From Chrysophaeum taylorii (Eukaryota; Sar; Pelagophyceae; Pelagomonadales; Pelagomonadaceae): a stretch of DNA of 64,000 nt. The stretch is taken from contig JAQMWT010000063.1 of assembly GCA_029834535.1 (NCBI GenBank), positions 1 through 64,000 of the forward strand. Direction: 5' to 3'. Shown here one piece after another: positions 11,438-21,490 of the stretch. The stretch's first letter is position 1, and each line of letters opens with the position of its first letter. Below the pieces are notes generated by a model. That model had not been told where the DNA came from, made no database searches, and saw only the letters and a program-made list of their open reading frames with translations. Both the position numbers and the translations under genes were made by a program.

Positions 11438-13759
11438 CTACGCCATCTGGATGGCCTTTTCCTTCTTGGATTCTTCGGCCGATTTCTCCGACGAGTGCTG
11501 ACTCTGCGGCGGAAGTTTGGAGGGCGAATCGTAGCGCGCGAGCCAGTCGAAGAGAGAGATCTCGCGGAGCTCGAGGTTTTCTTGGTCTTGGAAGGGCGCG
11601 AGGACGTCGTTGTTGAGGGCACAGGACGGGGCGTAAAAGGCGTCGGCCTCAAAGACTTTATCGATTTCGTGTATATAAGAAGGCGGTCGGGACTTGTCGA
11701 CGTCCGACGCTTCGAGAAGCGGGAGGCGGCCCTTGGCCTTGCCGTGGATATTTTTGTTTTCGTAGCGGTGGCCGCACTTCTGGGCATAATAGACGTCGAC
11801 GAGCACGACGGGCAACGTCAAGACGAAGTGAATGAAGTTGCCCGAAAAGAGCAAAACCCCAATCTGGAGACAGTGGGCGACCATGACGATGTTGATGGAC
11901 TGGGAGATGCCGAGGCGCCAGGACTTGCCCGCCGTCTCGAAGGGCATCTTCGACACGGTTGCGAGGTTGAGCTTGAGGGCCGAGGTGGCCAACGAGAGGT
12001 AGACCCAGGCGATGCCGGTCGCGTAAGGGGCTAGCGGCGCGTAGACCGCGCCGACAAGAAACACAAAGCTTTCCCAACCAACCCACTGGGCGATCTTGGC
12101 CGGAGGCGGCTTGAGGAGTTGGTTTTTTTCGAAATCGGTCTTGCACATCAGGGTCGAGAGGACGCGGTAAACGACGTACGGTACGAAACGGGTCGAGGCG
12201 TTGAGAAAAACTGCCATTTTCACGAACGCGAGCATGGCAAAATAGTAGGCCGAGAAGGGCACGTTGGTGGCGATGATCGTGAAGATCCGGAGCGGCCGGC
12301 CGCCCATCTCTGTGGCTCCGGTGATGAGCGAGGCTCCTAGGAGAGGCACGACGAAGCCGATCAGCTGCAGAAAAAGCACGAAATCCGCCTGAGTCTTGCG
12401 CTCGAGGCTGGATTGATTCCAGCAGTCGTTCTGGGTCTTCGCGTTGATGACGCCCAAGATCGTGCAGACCAGGGACATCATGATCGAGGCGACGAGGGCC
12501 GGGACCATGCCGGACACCAACTGCACGATGGTTTTGGCGCCGCCTCCGAGCTGCTTGTCCGCGAGCTTGAGGACGAACTGCGCCACGAACACCAAACCGA
12601 GCAAGATCAGGGACCACAAGAGGTAGATGGCGAGCTTGAGCCGCGACCCGACGCCTTCGCGCGCGTCGATGTCGGTCTGGGAGGCGGGCAGCTTCTCGAG
12701 GACGGGCCACAAAACGTCGCGCGGTTCGGGGGCCGGCTCGACGACCCACGCGTGCTTGATGCCGAGCGGCGCCGTCGACGCCGCCGTCGCCTTGGCCAAC
12801 GAGTTCAAAACCACGATCGCCGCGGCGGTCGGGGGGAGTTCTTTATCAGCGACGCGCTCGATGGCGCGCCGCTTTTTATCCAGGGTTTCGTGAGCTTCTC
12901 GCTGCGTTTCGGCCACCGACTTTGTCATTTTTGGGATCTTCTTGCTGCCCCCCTCCTCGAGCAAATCAGCTCGCTTCGCAGCGCGGAGTGCCGAAAGGTA
13001 AGCGGCGTGGCGCTCGCGGAGTCCCCCGGGCCCACCACCGGTGGCTGCCGCGAGGACCGAGGACGATTCTTCCTCGTCGACGACGTCTTTCGGTTTTGTC
13101 GAATAATTTTTCACCGTCTCCACCCGCACGACAGCGCCCTCCCCCAGCGCCGAGTCGAAAATCGTCCGGAGGTCGCACGCCTCGACGCCCGTCAGCACCA
13201 CGGCGTAGTGGTGCGCAGGAGCTTTGGTAACCTCCTCCAGCATCAGCTCGCACGCTTCCTCGTCGGCTTTGTCGACCGCTTTCAACGTAAAAGAGACCAG
13301 ATACGCCCCCACGACGGCCGCGATATTGCGCCACCACGAGGACCCCGTCCTCGAGCTCTCGTTGCGCTTGATGATATTAGCATTCTGGAACGTTACGCGG
13401 TCGAATCCGCCCTCGGTCGCGCCTCCGGTCGTGTTCAGAGCGAACACCACCGCCACCGCAACCCCTATCAACACCCACATAAACGCCATCCGCGCCCGCA
13501 TCTGGAGGCGCTTCACCTGGAGGAGGGCCTCGAGCCCGCCGCCATCTCTCACGTCCTCATCCCCGAGGCTCCGGACAGCCCGTACGAACTCGAAAACGCT
13601 CTTCGCCTGACCAACCCTGCTCTCGGGTTTGAGGGGGGCGAGGACCTTGGGCTTCCCGACCACGGCGCACGCGGCGAGGAACAGGAACATCACGAAGTTC
13701 GCCAGCAGCGGCACGGCCACCGACAGGAACTGGAGCACGCTGCCCGGGACGCCAGCCAT
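11438..13759 (-). CDS. CSC1/TMEM63-family channel (DUF221), left copy, intact
   Basis: 773 aa, no interruption. N-terminal membrane segment at about residues 10-32, two more near 92-110 and 147-165, then a large soluble loop (about 175-370) with an RRM-like fold segment (HYAVVLTGVEACDLRTIF) and a charged helical stretch. A cluster of about eight membrane spans follows from about residue 385 to 670 with the conserved CSC1 pore-region pattern, then a polar cytoplasmic tail. The layout and length match the osmo/mechanosensitive cation channel family CSC1/TMEM63/RSN1. The tail ends with Ser/Lys-rich sequence. The start ATG has a good context (AGTCATGG). The right-arm copy carries frame-shifting indels, so this copy is the reference. 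Confidence 0.9.
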   Translation of the reverse strand: MAGVPGSVLQFLSVAVPLLANFVMFLFLAACAVVGKPKVLAPLKPESRVGQAKSVFEFVRAVRSLGDEDVRDGGGLEALLQVKRLQMRARMAFMWVLIGVAVAVVFALNTTGGATEGGFDRVTFQNANIIKRNESSRTGSSWWRNIAAVVGAYLVSFTLKAVDKADEEACELMLEEVTKAPAHHYAVVLTGVEACDLRTIFDSALGEGAVVRVETVKNYSTKPKDVVDEEESSSVLAAATGGGPGGLRERHAAYLSALRAAKRADLLEEGGSKKIPKMTKSVAETQREAHETLDKKRRAIERVADKELPPTAAAIVVLNSLAKATAASTAPLGIKHAWVVEPAPEPRDVLWPVLEKLPASQTDIDAREGVGSRLKLAIYLLWSLILLGLVFVAQFVLKLADKQLGGGAKTIVQLVSGMVPALVASIMMSLVCTILGVINAKTQNDCWNQSSLERKTQADFVLFLQLIGFVVPLLGASLITGATEMGGRPLRIFTIIATNVPFSAYYFAMLAFVKMAVFLNASTRFVPYVVYRVLSTLMCKTDFEKNQLLKPPPAKIAQWVGWESFVFLVGAVYAPLAPYATGIAWVYLSLATSALKLNLATVSKMPFETAGKSWRLGISQSINIVMVAHCLQIGVLLFSGNFIHFVLTLPVVLVDVYYAQKCGHRYENKNIHGKAKGRLPLLEASDVDKSRPPSYIHEIDKVFEADAFYAPSCALNNDVLAPFQDQENLELREISLFDWLARYDSPSKLPPQSQHSSEKSAEESKKEKAIQMA

Positions 13760-14330
13760 GACTTCTCCTTTGCCTTTCTTCTTCTTCTTCTTCTTGACAC
13801 CACTACTAGTAATACAACCTAACGGCAGCTTCTTTTTTTTTAATTTAACTTCCGAGGAACTTCGTAGAACTTATTGTATCGATTCATTTTCTCTTTTTCG
13901 CCCACCACACCACACCACGTCATAAACCTTCCTTCAACACACCTGCAACGCTTAACAACAACAACAACAACAACCTCCTTTCTTGCCCGTCTGCCGCCCG
14001 TCGAAAAACAACACCACCACCACCTTCGCGCGGCCTGGTATCATCATCAACATCTTCCTTGCGCCGCCGCCGCCGGCAATTTTTCTTTCTTTTTTCGAGA
14101 TGATGGGCGGGGATGGGTGAATGGATAACGCCATCATCGCCAGCCGTTTAATAATATCTCTTGCCTCTTCAACGCCACTTCCCACAAAACCTCCTTCCTC
14201 TCTATTGTGGTTTTATCCTGAACCACACTCAGCTGCACAGAGAACGTGCCGTTTCTGTGCCCAAAGCCACAGACCAAAAACTCTCTGTTTCAGCACACCA
14301 AACCAACCAACATCTGTTCGCCGCCTTTCA
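13760..14330. other. Intergenic region with simple repeats
   Basis: Holds the (CTT)n-rich 5' leader of the channel gene (13,778-13,795), a (AAC)n tract near 13,957-13,974 and CCG/CAC-rich stretches. No gene recognised. Confidence 0.5.
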
Positions 14331-17330
14331 CTACTGCCAGACTGCATACGGTGTCTCGTCCACAGGCGGCAGCACCACACGCAGTGCTGCGCCACCACCC
14401 ATCGGGCCCCAGACGCGCACTGTGTTGTCGAATCGAAAGAGCACCTCGCCAGCAGCAACGCTCTGTTCTCGGAAAACCACCACGCCTTTAATTTTGTGTG
14501 GCCCTCCAGTTTGCGAATCTCTCGGCCCGCTTTTGCGTCCCAGACGAGGACCGTCTCGTCGTAAGCGAGCAGCGATGTATACCTCATCGTTCACCTCGAA
14601 CGCCGTTACGCCCCCAACTTTTTTTGGCCCTCGAATTTGTGGAGTTGGCGGCCGATGGTCGGGTCCCACGCGCGCACTGTCTTGTCGTGAGAGCACCTCA
14701 TCAGCTGCGTCTGACCCGTCGCATGCTCGAAATGCCACCATGCTAGTCACATTTCTATGATGTCTCGCGACCGCGCAAAGCTCGCAACCAGCCTTTGGGT
14801 CCCACGCGCGCACTTTTTTGTCACCAGAGCAGCTCGCCAGGTCGCCGTCTCTCGTGATGAACGCCACGACACTATTCCCATCGGTGCGTCCCGCCTCCAA
14901 TACGCGGAGTTGTCGGCACGTAATTTTGTTCCGTATCGCCCCGTTTCGTCCTATCATCGGAGCAGCGAGTCGCGAGGCACACGACGCCCTTCATCATCTT
15001 CGTGGCGAGTTCTGGGATTCCAGGCACGCAGAGTCGTGTCCACAGAGCAGCTCGCCAGCCGCGGCGCGCCGTTTCTCGTCGGTTGAATGCTGCCAAGCCC
15101 TTCACCGACAACTTATGGGGGTCTCGAGCTCGGGGCGTTCGCCGCTCACATCCAGCTCCCAAACACGCACCGTTCCGCCGGTGAAGCATCCTGCCAGCCG
15201 CAGCGCTCCGTCCATACCGTGCACGATGCATCTGTGGCCTTCGAACTTGCGGAGTTGACAACCATTTGATGGGTTGTTCCAGACGCGCACCGTTGTGTCG
15301 TGAGAGCAGCTCGCCAGCAGCAGCCAAGTCCCGTTGCTCATCGTAAAAGCTACCACGCCTCTCACAAAATCATTGTGGCCCTCGAGGTTGCGGATGTCGC
15401 GGCGGCCTGTGGTCAGGTTCCAGACGCGCACCGTCGTGTCAACAGAACAGCTCGCGAGGCACACGTCTTCATTCATCTTTAAAGCAGCAGTGTGTCAAAC
15501 ACTGTACTCTCGTAGCCTATGAGTTTGTGGCGCTGGTGGCCTTTGGTCTGGTATCACGCGCGAACTGTCCTGTCATCAAACCAGCTCGCCAACAACCATT
15601 CTTTCCCGTCGCTCGCCTCGAATCCCACCACACTCCGAATCCTCGTGCCCATCTAACTTGCGAACTTCGCAGCCTGTGCTTAGATCCCACAAGCGCACGG
15701 TCCTGTCGGAAGAACAGCTCGCGAGGCATGTCGTGCCGCTCGTGTCGAATGCCGTCGCGCCAAGCACCGACTTTTGTGGCCCGAAAATTATCGAAGCCGA
15801 CACACGGGCCCCAGACGCGCACCGTCCTGTCGCTTGAGCAACTCGCCAACAAGAGAGTGCCGTCATTCGCATCAAAAAAAAAAACCACCACCACACCGTG
15901 CACCCATTCGTCATGCCCTTCAAGTTTCGCGGAACTCGCGACTCGTCGTTACGTCCCAGACGCGCACCGTCTTGTCATCAGCACAGCTCGCAAGCCGTGC
16001 CTCACCTTCAGTGGTCTTCTTGAACGCCGTCACATCAAGCACGAAATGCCCGTGGCCCCATTCAGGCGCTGACACAGGTCTTCGGCGAGAACCGTCGATC
16101 ATCCGAAACTTCGTACGTGGTGAAAGGACTAAGGGGCTGTGCACCACAAGCTTTCGACGCCTTCCCAGAAGAAGGAACTTTGATTGCGTCCTCGGCGATG
16201 AGGTCGGCCATCTGCCCTGCCTCAACTCGCAAAGTCACGAAGCGTAGCGAGCACGGCAGCTCGAGGGCGACATTGTGTAACCTCGCTGAGCTGAGGCGGG
16301 TTATAGACCAACGTGAATGGAATTGGCGCGTGGAGCCAAGAGCTCGCACGACGGGACGTCGAATGAAAGCTGTGGTACTACCTCGTCACAAGTCACGATT
16401 GCCGCATGTTCATCGCTTTCATCATCACCGGTTTTTTTTCGCGAGTTCTGGAAGGAGATTGGCTAAGCACGCGACGGCCGCACGTCGGCGAGCAGCGACG
16501 CGATCAATGAAATAGTCTTCCTCGTTGCTGCTGCGGTCGTTGTATGGACACTCGCCCGTGAGCCAGTCAGCGATGGACTTGTGGCGGATGTGAACGCACC
16601 CGTCGTCCCCTACGGGAAAGAGACAAGAAATAAATACCGGGAGCATTGGCGGTAGCGGTGTTGATGGAGGGCTTAGGTGGCGCTCGGCCCCGATAATCGG
16701 AGCGACGATAGTTCGGAGAAACAGACGAACATCGGCGTCGCACTTCTCAGCATTCTGCTCGGCGTCCATTACTGTAGGCCCGAGCGCGCTCAGTTTGGTT
16801 TTCGCTGCGAGCTCGGGTCGCGAGGTGACGAGAACCGCGACCCACGGCGGGAGCTCGGGGAAGGAAGTCGCGCGCGATGAGATCGAGGAGGTCGTTCGTT
16901 CTTAGTCGCGCGCTCGGCCTCGGCGCGTCGATCACGACGAGCAGACCTCCGTCTGTGGGACGCTCGATGGTAGCGAGCGGCTCGAGTAGCAGGCGTGCGT
17001 GACGTCGTTCAAATCGCAACTTCCGGCCCTGAGCACCTTTTCGAGCTTTTTTTTGCGGTATATGCCGGCAGCAATTTTTGTGCGCCGCAAAAGCGACTGA
17101 AGCGATTGATTGCGCGGCATGGTGATGGTCTCGCTTCGTTCTTGTAGCGAAGCAGGTGGAGAGCGATTTGAACGCGGGGCAACGCACAAAACCGTTCGCA
17201 GACAATCGCCGTCTTGCCGAAGCCGGGTCCGGCGAGCGATGATGAACAAAATGCCGTTCTCTCTCCCCAGTAAGTGTAAGTGTGCCTGCCCCCCAAAAAT
17301 GTCTGAAAAGATCCGTTGCGCGAGTTTTCG
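14331..17330 (-). pseudogene. NACHT-WD40 STAND NTPase gene, frame-disrupted (left copy)
   Basis: Read on the minus strand from about 17,330. Walker A motif AGPGFGKTAI near 17,205; further NACHT sequence; Walker B LLVVIDA near 16,950; the sensor-like segment LPPWVAVLVTSRPE near 16,840; and the STAND signature HKSIADWLTG near 16,570. About 13 WD40 motifs of the type ASCSSDRTVRVWD follow down to a stop at 14,331. Such proteins are signal-sensing ATPases that oligomerise on ligand binding; the ligand is unknown. The reading frame changes many times. In the WD40 half the changes are identical in both arms, so they are not random arm-specific errors: the gene is either a true pseudogene or has unrecognised short introns. 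It is head-to-head with Mpv17, about 40 bp apart. Confidence 0.8.
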
Positions 17331-17370
17331 ATCCTAAGCCTACACGTTGAATCGAGGAGGATCTTGAGTA

Positions 17371-17988
17371 GTGATGAAGTTGTTGTTTGTGCTGTTGTTG
17401 GCCGTCGCCGTTTTGGGCAAGTTGTCGCCGACGCCCAAGACGGCGCTGAGGGCTCGCGGTGGATCGCTGTGGACGGACTACCAGAAGGCGTTGGAGACGA
17501 AGCCCGTGCTGACGAAAGCGACGACGTCGTTGGTGGGGTTCGCGTTGAGCGACGCCCTGACGCAGCTCTTTATCGAAAACGTGAAGACTTTTGATGTGAA
17601 GCGTTTGGTAAAGATGGCGTCCTTCGGGTTTCTGATCCACGGAACCACCGGACATTATTTTTACAATTTTCTCGATTCTGTGATGGCTGGGGCTACCCCT
17701 CTATTCGTCGCCGCGAAAGTTGCCATCGATCAGACGTTGTGGGCGCCTATTTTCATGGTCATGTTTTTTACATACATGTGCGTCTTCGACGGCACGCCGG
17801 ACCAGATTCTCCCCAAGATCAAGCAGGATATCTTCACCGCCGTCAAGGGGTCCTGGGGGACCTGGGTCCCGGCCCACACCATCAACTTCGCCTTCATCCC
17901 ACCCTCCCAGCGCCTCCTCTATATCAACACCATCCAGATCTTCTTCAACATGTTTATGTCGGTCATCGGCAACAAGAAAACAAATTAA
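17371..17988 (+). CDS. Mpv17/PMP22-family membrane protein, left copy
   Basis: 205 aa. A hydrophobic N-terminus (MKLLFVLLLAVAVLG) resembles a signal peptide and is followed by a basic linker (KTALRARGGS), which could be a secretory or bipartite plastid leader; this is inference. The Mpv17 family pattern follows: W-x-x-Y-x-x-x-L-x-x-x-P (about 33-46), a Gly/Asp-rich span, GTTGHYFYNFLD (about 92-103), DQTLWAPIF (about 122-130) and the C-terminal signature W-x-x-W-x-x-x-x-x-x-x-NF (about 165-179), with four membrane segments. The family sits in mitochondrial, peroxisomal or plastid membranes, possibly as channels. The right-arm copy is badly degraded. Confidence 0.88.
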   Translation: MMKLLFVLLLAVAVLGKLSPTPKTALRARGGSLWTDYQKALETKPVLTKATTSLVGFALSDALTQLFIENVKTFDVKRLVKMASFGFLIHGTTGHYFYNFLDSVMAGATPLFVAAKVAIDQTLWAPIFMVMFFTYMCVFDGTPDQILPKIKQDIFTAVKGSWGTWVPAHTINFAFIPPSQRLLYINTIQIFFNMFMSVIGNKKTN

Positions 17989-18024
17989 TTTTCTCCTACT
18001 ACTACTTGAAGAGCAGCAATATGG

Positions 18025-18636
18025 CTAAAAGGACACATGGAACCAGGAGCCACCACGGCTTTTTTGGCGGCGTTTTGTTTCCGATGGCACGGGGTCGATG
18101 GCCTGGAGCTCCTTGGCCTCGTGTTCGTCCAAAACTCGCGCCATCGCGGGGTCTTTGTCGATGATTTCCCGGTACATGTGCCGTTTCAAGCGGAGCTTCC
18201 CAAAGGTCTGGCGCGCGTAGGCCTCCCGCAGCGCCACGGCGCGGTCGTTCGTGGGGGTACAAACGGCCTCGAAGAGTCCCAACGCGCCGTAGCGCCGGCA
18301 CGCTTCCGCCGTATTAACCGCTTCCAACGCGAGCCCCAGGCGGTCGTCGCGCTGCTCGAACCGCTCCTGCGCCAGCGCGCACAGGGGCTCGGGGTCTATC
18401 TTCGGCACCATCTCAATAATTTGCGGATGACGGTTTATGTTGCACGGCTGGCCCTCGTCGTGCTTCTGGACGGCAACGAACATCGCCAACAGCGCCGCGT
18501 CCTCGCACTTCAACAATCCCTCCACTTCCGCGCGCAGCGCCTCGCGGGACGGGTCGAGCCCCGTCGTCGTCGCCGCCGCGGGCTCATCCTCCTCGTCGAC
18601 AGCCACGCCGTCCCACTTCGAGTAGTCGATCGGCAT
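18025..18636 (-). CDS. Hypothetical protein with N-terminal DYSKWD motif, left copy
   Basis: 203 aa, uninterrupted, mostly charged and helical. It begins MPIDYSKWD followed by an acidic patch. That opening resembles the N-termini of CDC37-type Hsp90 co-chaperones and several other algal proteins, but I see no CDC37 kinase-binding domain. The rest is Arg/Glu-rich with an Ala-rich helix (residues 95-125) and a basic C-terminus. No known domain assigned. It is tail-to-tail with Mpv17 (36 bp) and divergent from the next small gene, starts 29 bp apart, which suggests a shared promoter. Confidence 0.7.
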   Translation of the reverse strand: MPIDYSKWDGVAVDEEDEPAAATTTGLDPSREALRAEVEGLLKCEDAALLAMFVAVQKHDEGQPCNINRHPQIIEMVPKIDPEPLCALAQERFEQRDDRLGLALEAVNTAEACRRYGALGLFEAVCTPTNDRAVALREAYARQTFGKLRLKRHMYREIIDKDPAMARVLDEHEAKELQAIDPVPSETKRRQKSRGGSWFHVSF

Positions 18637-18665
18637 GCGATGCGATAAGGGGAAGGATTGATGTC

Positions 18666-19019
18666 ATGAGCTGGGGTTCTGACGTCAATCTTTCTCTGGT
18701 GCTCGCGCTTTTTCTAAGACCGCCCAACGCCTGCTACTCGAGCTGGACGAGAAAGAGGACAAGATTGTTGCTGCCCAGCGAAAGGATATCTGTCGCCCGC
18801 AGGTTGTTCGACTCGTGTGGCGAAACCCCGAGTCGATCATTTTCGCCCAAATGTACCACGGCGCCTTCGCGCGGCCGGCACCGAAAAAAAACGGACGAGC
18901 AAAAAGCGCAGGAGTCCGCCGAGGTGAAGCGAGTCTTCGAGCGGCCGAAGAGCGACCTCGCCTCGGAGAAGTTTTTCGAAATGAATGCCATCGCAACGCA
19001 GTACCGAGATCAAATCTAA
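18666..19019 (+). CDS. Small conserved-looking protein with 35-bp intron, left copy
   Basis: Proposed exons 18,666-18,683 and 18,719-19,019. The ATG opens MSWGSD, a 35-bp GT-AG intron (GTCAAT...CTAAG) follows, then TAQRLLLELDEKEDKIVAAQ, a basic/aromatic segment (RPQVVRLVWRNPESIIFAQM), a Lys/Glu helix and the C-terminus NAIATQYRDQI. About 105 aa. An A-run near 18,886 (eight A) throws the frame; one base fewer gives a continuous reading, so I treat it as a homopolymer error. Family not recognised. Confidence 0.6.
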   Translation: MSWGSDVNLSLVLALFLRPPNACYSSWTRKRTRLLLPSERISVARRLFDSCGETPSRSFSPKCTTAPSRGRHRKKTDEQKAQESAEVKRVFERPKSDLASEKFFEMNAIATQYRDQI

Positions 19020-19394
19020 GGGACGTTCCAAGCTTCGCAAGAGGCGCAGTTCGCGAGGGCACCCTCCGGCACGCCATGATCAAGGCCTTCTTCGATCTTC
19101 AACCCCCACCGAGGAGTCGAAGAAGAACCAGGGAGGCAGGCCGCAGACGTATCATAATAAGTAAAGGGTCTAGTTGGTTTAACCGCCCTGTTTTCTTTTC
19201 TACAACGCAGGGTGTGCACATATGGTGTGGTGGCTGAGCGACCGCCAGAAACGCGAAGAAAAAGTTCTTGCTTGCGGCCGAGGTTTCTTTCTTCCACGCT
19301 CTCTGGCTCGAGGGTCAAACAACGCACGTCACCCGAATGCGGGGGGGTCTCTCCGACTGAGTTTGGGGTGTTTGGAGAAACGTATTGGTTTGGG

Positions 19395-19581
19395 GGGGTC
19401 GGCATCGCTCGGCGGTAGTGCAAGACCGAGGACACCTGTGCACGCCGGGCGCAAGCGCCGCGGTGAGTACGAGGCTCACAAATTCAGTTAACCATTTCTA
19501 TGGCAGTGCCATAGATATCAACGGTTAAGCTGATAAGAACAGATACTACACTTGATCTTAGCCAAGAGGCCGAGAAAGGAT
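19395..19581 (-). ncRNA. U2 spliceosomal snRNA (left copy, intact 5' half)
   Basis: Minus-strand RNA starting at 19,581. The 5' region reads ATCCTTTCTCGGCCTCTTGG, then GCTAAGATCAAGTG, then the branch-point-pairing element GTAGTATCTGTTCTTATCAG. These are the near-universal hallmarks of U2. Downstream are a stem with loop (ATGGCACTGCCAT), an Sm-like site AATTTGTG, and two GC-rich 3' hairpins. The 3' end is estimated from the usual length of about 190 nt. U2 pairs with intron branch points in the spliceosome, which fits the short introns seen nearby. The right-arm copy is broken in exactly these invariant positions. Confidence 0.95.
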
Positions 19582-19726
19582 GCCCTGTGCAACGCACGTG
19601 CGCGCGTGCGCGGAGGGAGTGGACCTTCCAGAATATATTTTCTAGTGTCGAACCACATTTTTTTTTGTTGTGAATTAAAAAAGAATCGTACCCCGAATAA
19701 AGGGTAAGGGTGGTCTGAAGTGTATC

Positions 19727-20039
19727 ATGAGCAGCAATCCTCCTCCTCCTCCTCCTCCTCCTCCGCAGGTGTGTCGCCAATGCCTTCGGAGGTTCCGTCC
19801 CGGGATATGTGCAGGTACCACCCTGGTCTGTTTGTGTGCCGGTACCACCCAAACTGCGCGAGCGCATCGGGGACGGCTTGGGGTACTACGGCGACGGACC
19901 GAAGAACGACGGTTGGCCAGCGAAATTTTGGGATTGCTGCGGAGCCGAAAACGAGGGGCAGGAAGGCTGCGCGCAGCGGCCACATCTCTCCTTCGACGAC
20001 GACGACGATACAGAAGACGACGATCTGTACGTTGTGTGA
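19727..20039 (+). CDS. CHORD-like zinc-binding protein, left copy
   Basis: Starts MSSN with a proline run encoded by (CCT)n, then QVCRQCLRRFRPG, CRYHPGLF, a Gly/Asp-rich linker, KFWDCCGAENEGQEGCAQRPH and an acidic tail ending DDDLYVV. The spacing of the Cys/His pairs (CxxC...F...CxYHPG...WxCCG...GC...H) matches the CHORD zinc-binding module, known from co-chaperones of Hsp90/SGT1. The segments fall in three frames separated by a GGG run near 19,801 and a CCC run near 19,848; one more base in each run gives a continuous protein of about 104 aa. I read this as homopolymer undercalling, not true breakage. Confidence 0.65.
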
Positions 20040-20136
20040 GGTAGCGGCACTCAAGATCACAGCCACCTACCACGTCAATATTATTATTATTAAGAGGAAG
20101 AAGAAGGAGGAAAATGGTGAATATGCAGATTATGAT

Positions 20137-21041
20137 TTATTTTCGCGGCGGCGGCGACGCAGCAATCGCCTCCAAAGCGAGGGACGCGGCGAGGTTGCGG
20201 GTGTCATCTTGGAGGCGGGATCGGACGAAGGCAATGCGGGCTTCGGTGGAGTCGAAGTCGATGAGGCGCTGGCGCTCTGCCGCGCGGTCGAGCCCGAGGA
20301 GCGCGTCGAGTGCGAAGGAGAGGCGGAGGAGGCGGCGGTGGGGGGGGATTCCTCTATACCGAAGCCTCAGAAGCGCGTCCGGAAGCTCGAAAGCTCCGAC
20401 GTCCGCGACTTTTTGATCAAACCCACGAGCTGGTCGACGTCGGCCCACACCTCCTTTTCGAGCACCGTGAGGAGATGGCGATCTTCGGGGGGTGATTGGG
20501 TACGGACGGTGCCCGTAAGCCACGCCGGATCGACGTCGTCTAACGGATCGTCCACCAGCGCCAACTCCCTCGCCGCTCCAAAGGCCTCGGCGGGCGTCGC
20601 GTGCTCTGCGAGCTCCTCCTGATCCAGAAACGGTTCGCACCGCACGCCGCGACGCAGGCTTCCGCGTCGCGCGGGTTCGGCGAGTTTTACTCTGTGTTTC
20701 GCGTGGACGAGAGCGAACATTTCTGTCGCGTAGCTCCGACACTCCAGCACTTCCACGACCGTCCCGATCGTGGCTCCTTCGAGGCAATGGACGTACTCTC
20801 TCTGGTCTCCAAGTAGCTCCGTGAAGACGAAGGTGAGTGCTGGTTCGTGGACGCGCAAAATCTCGCGAACTCCGGGGTAATAGGTCCACCCCGCGGCCAC
20901 GAGCGGGTAGCCCTCCACCTCGCTCGGGGTCTGCCGGATCAACGCGTCGAGCTGCGACCGCACATCCCGCATCGCCACGAGGCGCGGCGGCGGCGGCCGC
21001 CGCCAAACAGTTGTCGTCACCAAAAACGCCGCCGCCAACAT
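20137..21041 (-). CDS. LON-domain-like protein, left copy
   Basis: About 300 aa on the minus strand. The first 220 residues (from 21,041) are continuous: a hydrophobic N-terminus, a helical segment, then a beta-rich region with VHEPALTFVFTELLG and ATIGTVVEVLEC followed by HAKHRVKL, which resembles the LON N-terminal (substrate-binding) fold. A frame change near 20,370 leads into a helical C-terminal part (LLRLSFALDALLGLD, then DDTRNLAASLALEAIAA) ending at 20,137. No ATPase or protease domain is present, so it would be a stand-alone LON domain, as in some ubiquitin-ligase adaptors; the role is inference. Confidence 0.5.
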
Positions 21042-21129
21042 TCCAGAAGAAGAGGAAAAATATCAACGGAACTTTAATTTACAAAAAAAAACTTAATTAT
21101 TATTATTAAGAGGTTTGGTGTACAGAAAA

Positions 21130-21490
21130 AGTCAGGACCTCTTGTCGTCTTCTTCGCTAAGGCGGGTGTCGGTGGTCTGATCGATGAACTTGTCTGCGCG
21201 CTCCTTCTCTTTCCGGAGGCGCCGCTCGCATCAGAAGAACTTGCCGATGCGTGAAGGTGACGAGCCGCGTGGCGAGGAAGACGAAGAGACCCTGCATCAT
21301 CGCACCCGTGAGTCAGGTTGTTGTTTTTTTGGGAGGGAGGTTTTGTTTTCTACCGAACACGCGATCGTCGCGAGCGCGAGCATGCCCATGTTCCAGGCCG
21401 AGGTGCTGTTGGCTTTGACGCGCGTGACGATGAAAAAGGTTGCGAGGGGGCGAGCATGATAACCTGGTCGCGAATCAAGGTGAAAAACGA
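21130..21490 (-). CDS. 3' part of multi-span membrane protein gene (left-arm partial copy)
   Basis: Mirror of the last two exons of the gene at 21,634-22,452. It includes FFTLIRDQVIMLAP, a second hydrophobic exon, the same intron in mirror position (about 21,293-21,353) and the highly charged C-terminus (RLRKEKERADKFIDQ). Its 5' half is absent: sequence upstream of about 21,490 does not match the spacer gene. It is thus a truncated copy created at the duplication breakpoint. Confidence 0.6.

Larger units (their letters stand above)
1..21490. repeat. Left arm of giant inverted duplication
   Basis: Every gene and repeat here recurs as reverse complement in the right arm in mirror order. Base 1 pairs with about 42,318. 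Mirror coordinates sum to about 42,250 through the outer arm (for example the kinesin at 8.5 kb and 33.7 kb, the channel at 13.76 kb and 28.50 kb) and rise to about 43,570 near the axis because the right arm is shorter there. The arm is cut by the window start inside a Copia element, so its true length is unknown but exceeds 21 kb. Apart from one divergent patch in the Copia element, arm differences are mainly single-base or short indels, often in homopolymers. Confidence 0.95.

Noticed and set aside
12413-13822. 469-codon plus-strand frame opposite the CSC1 channel
   Set aside because: Antisense to a clear 10-span channel gene. The composition (His/Arg/Asp-rich) is typical of the complement of GC-rich coding sequence.
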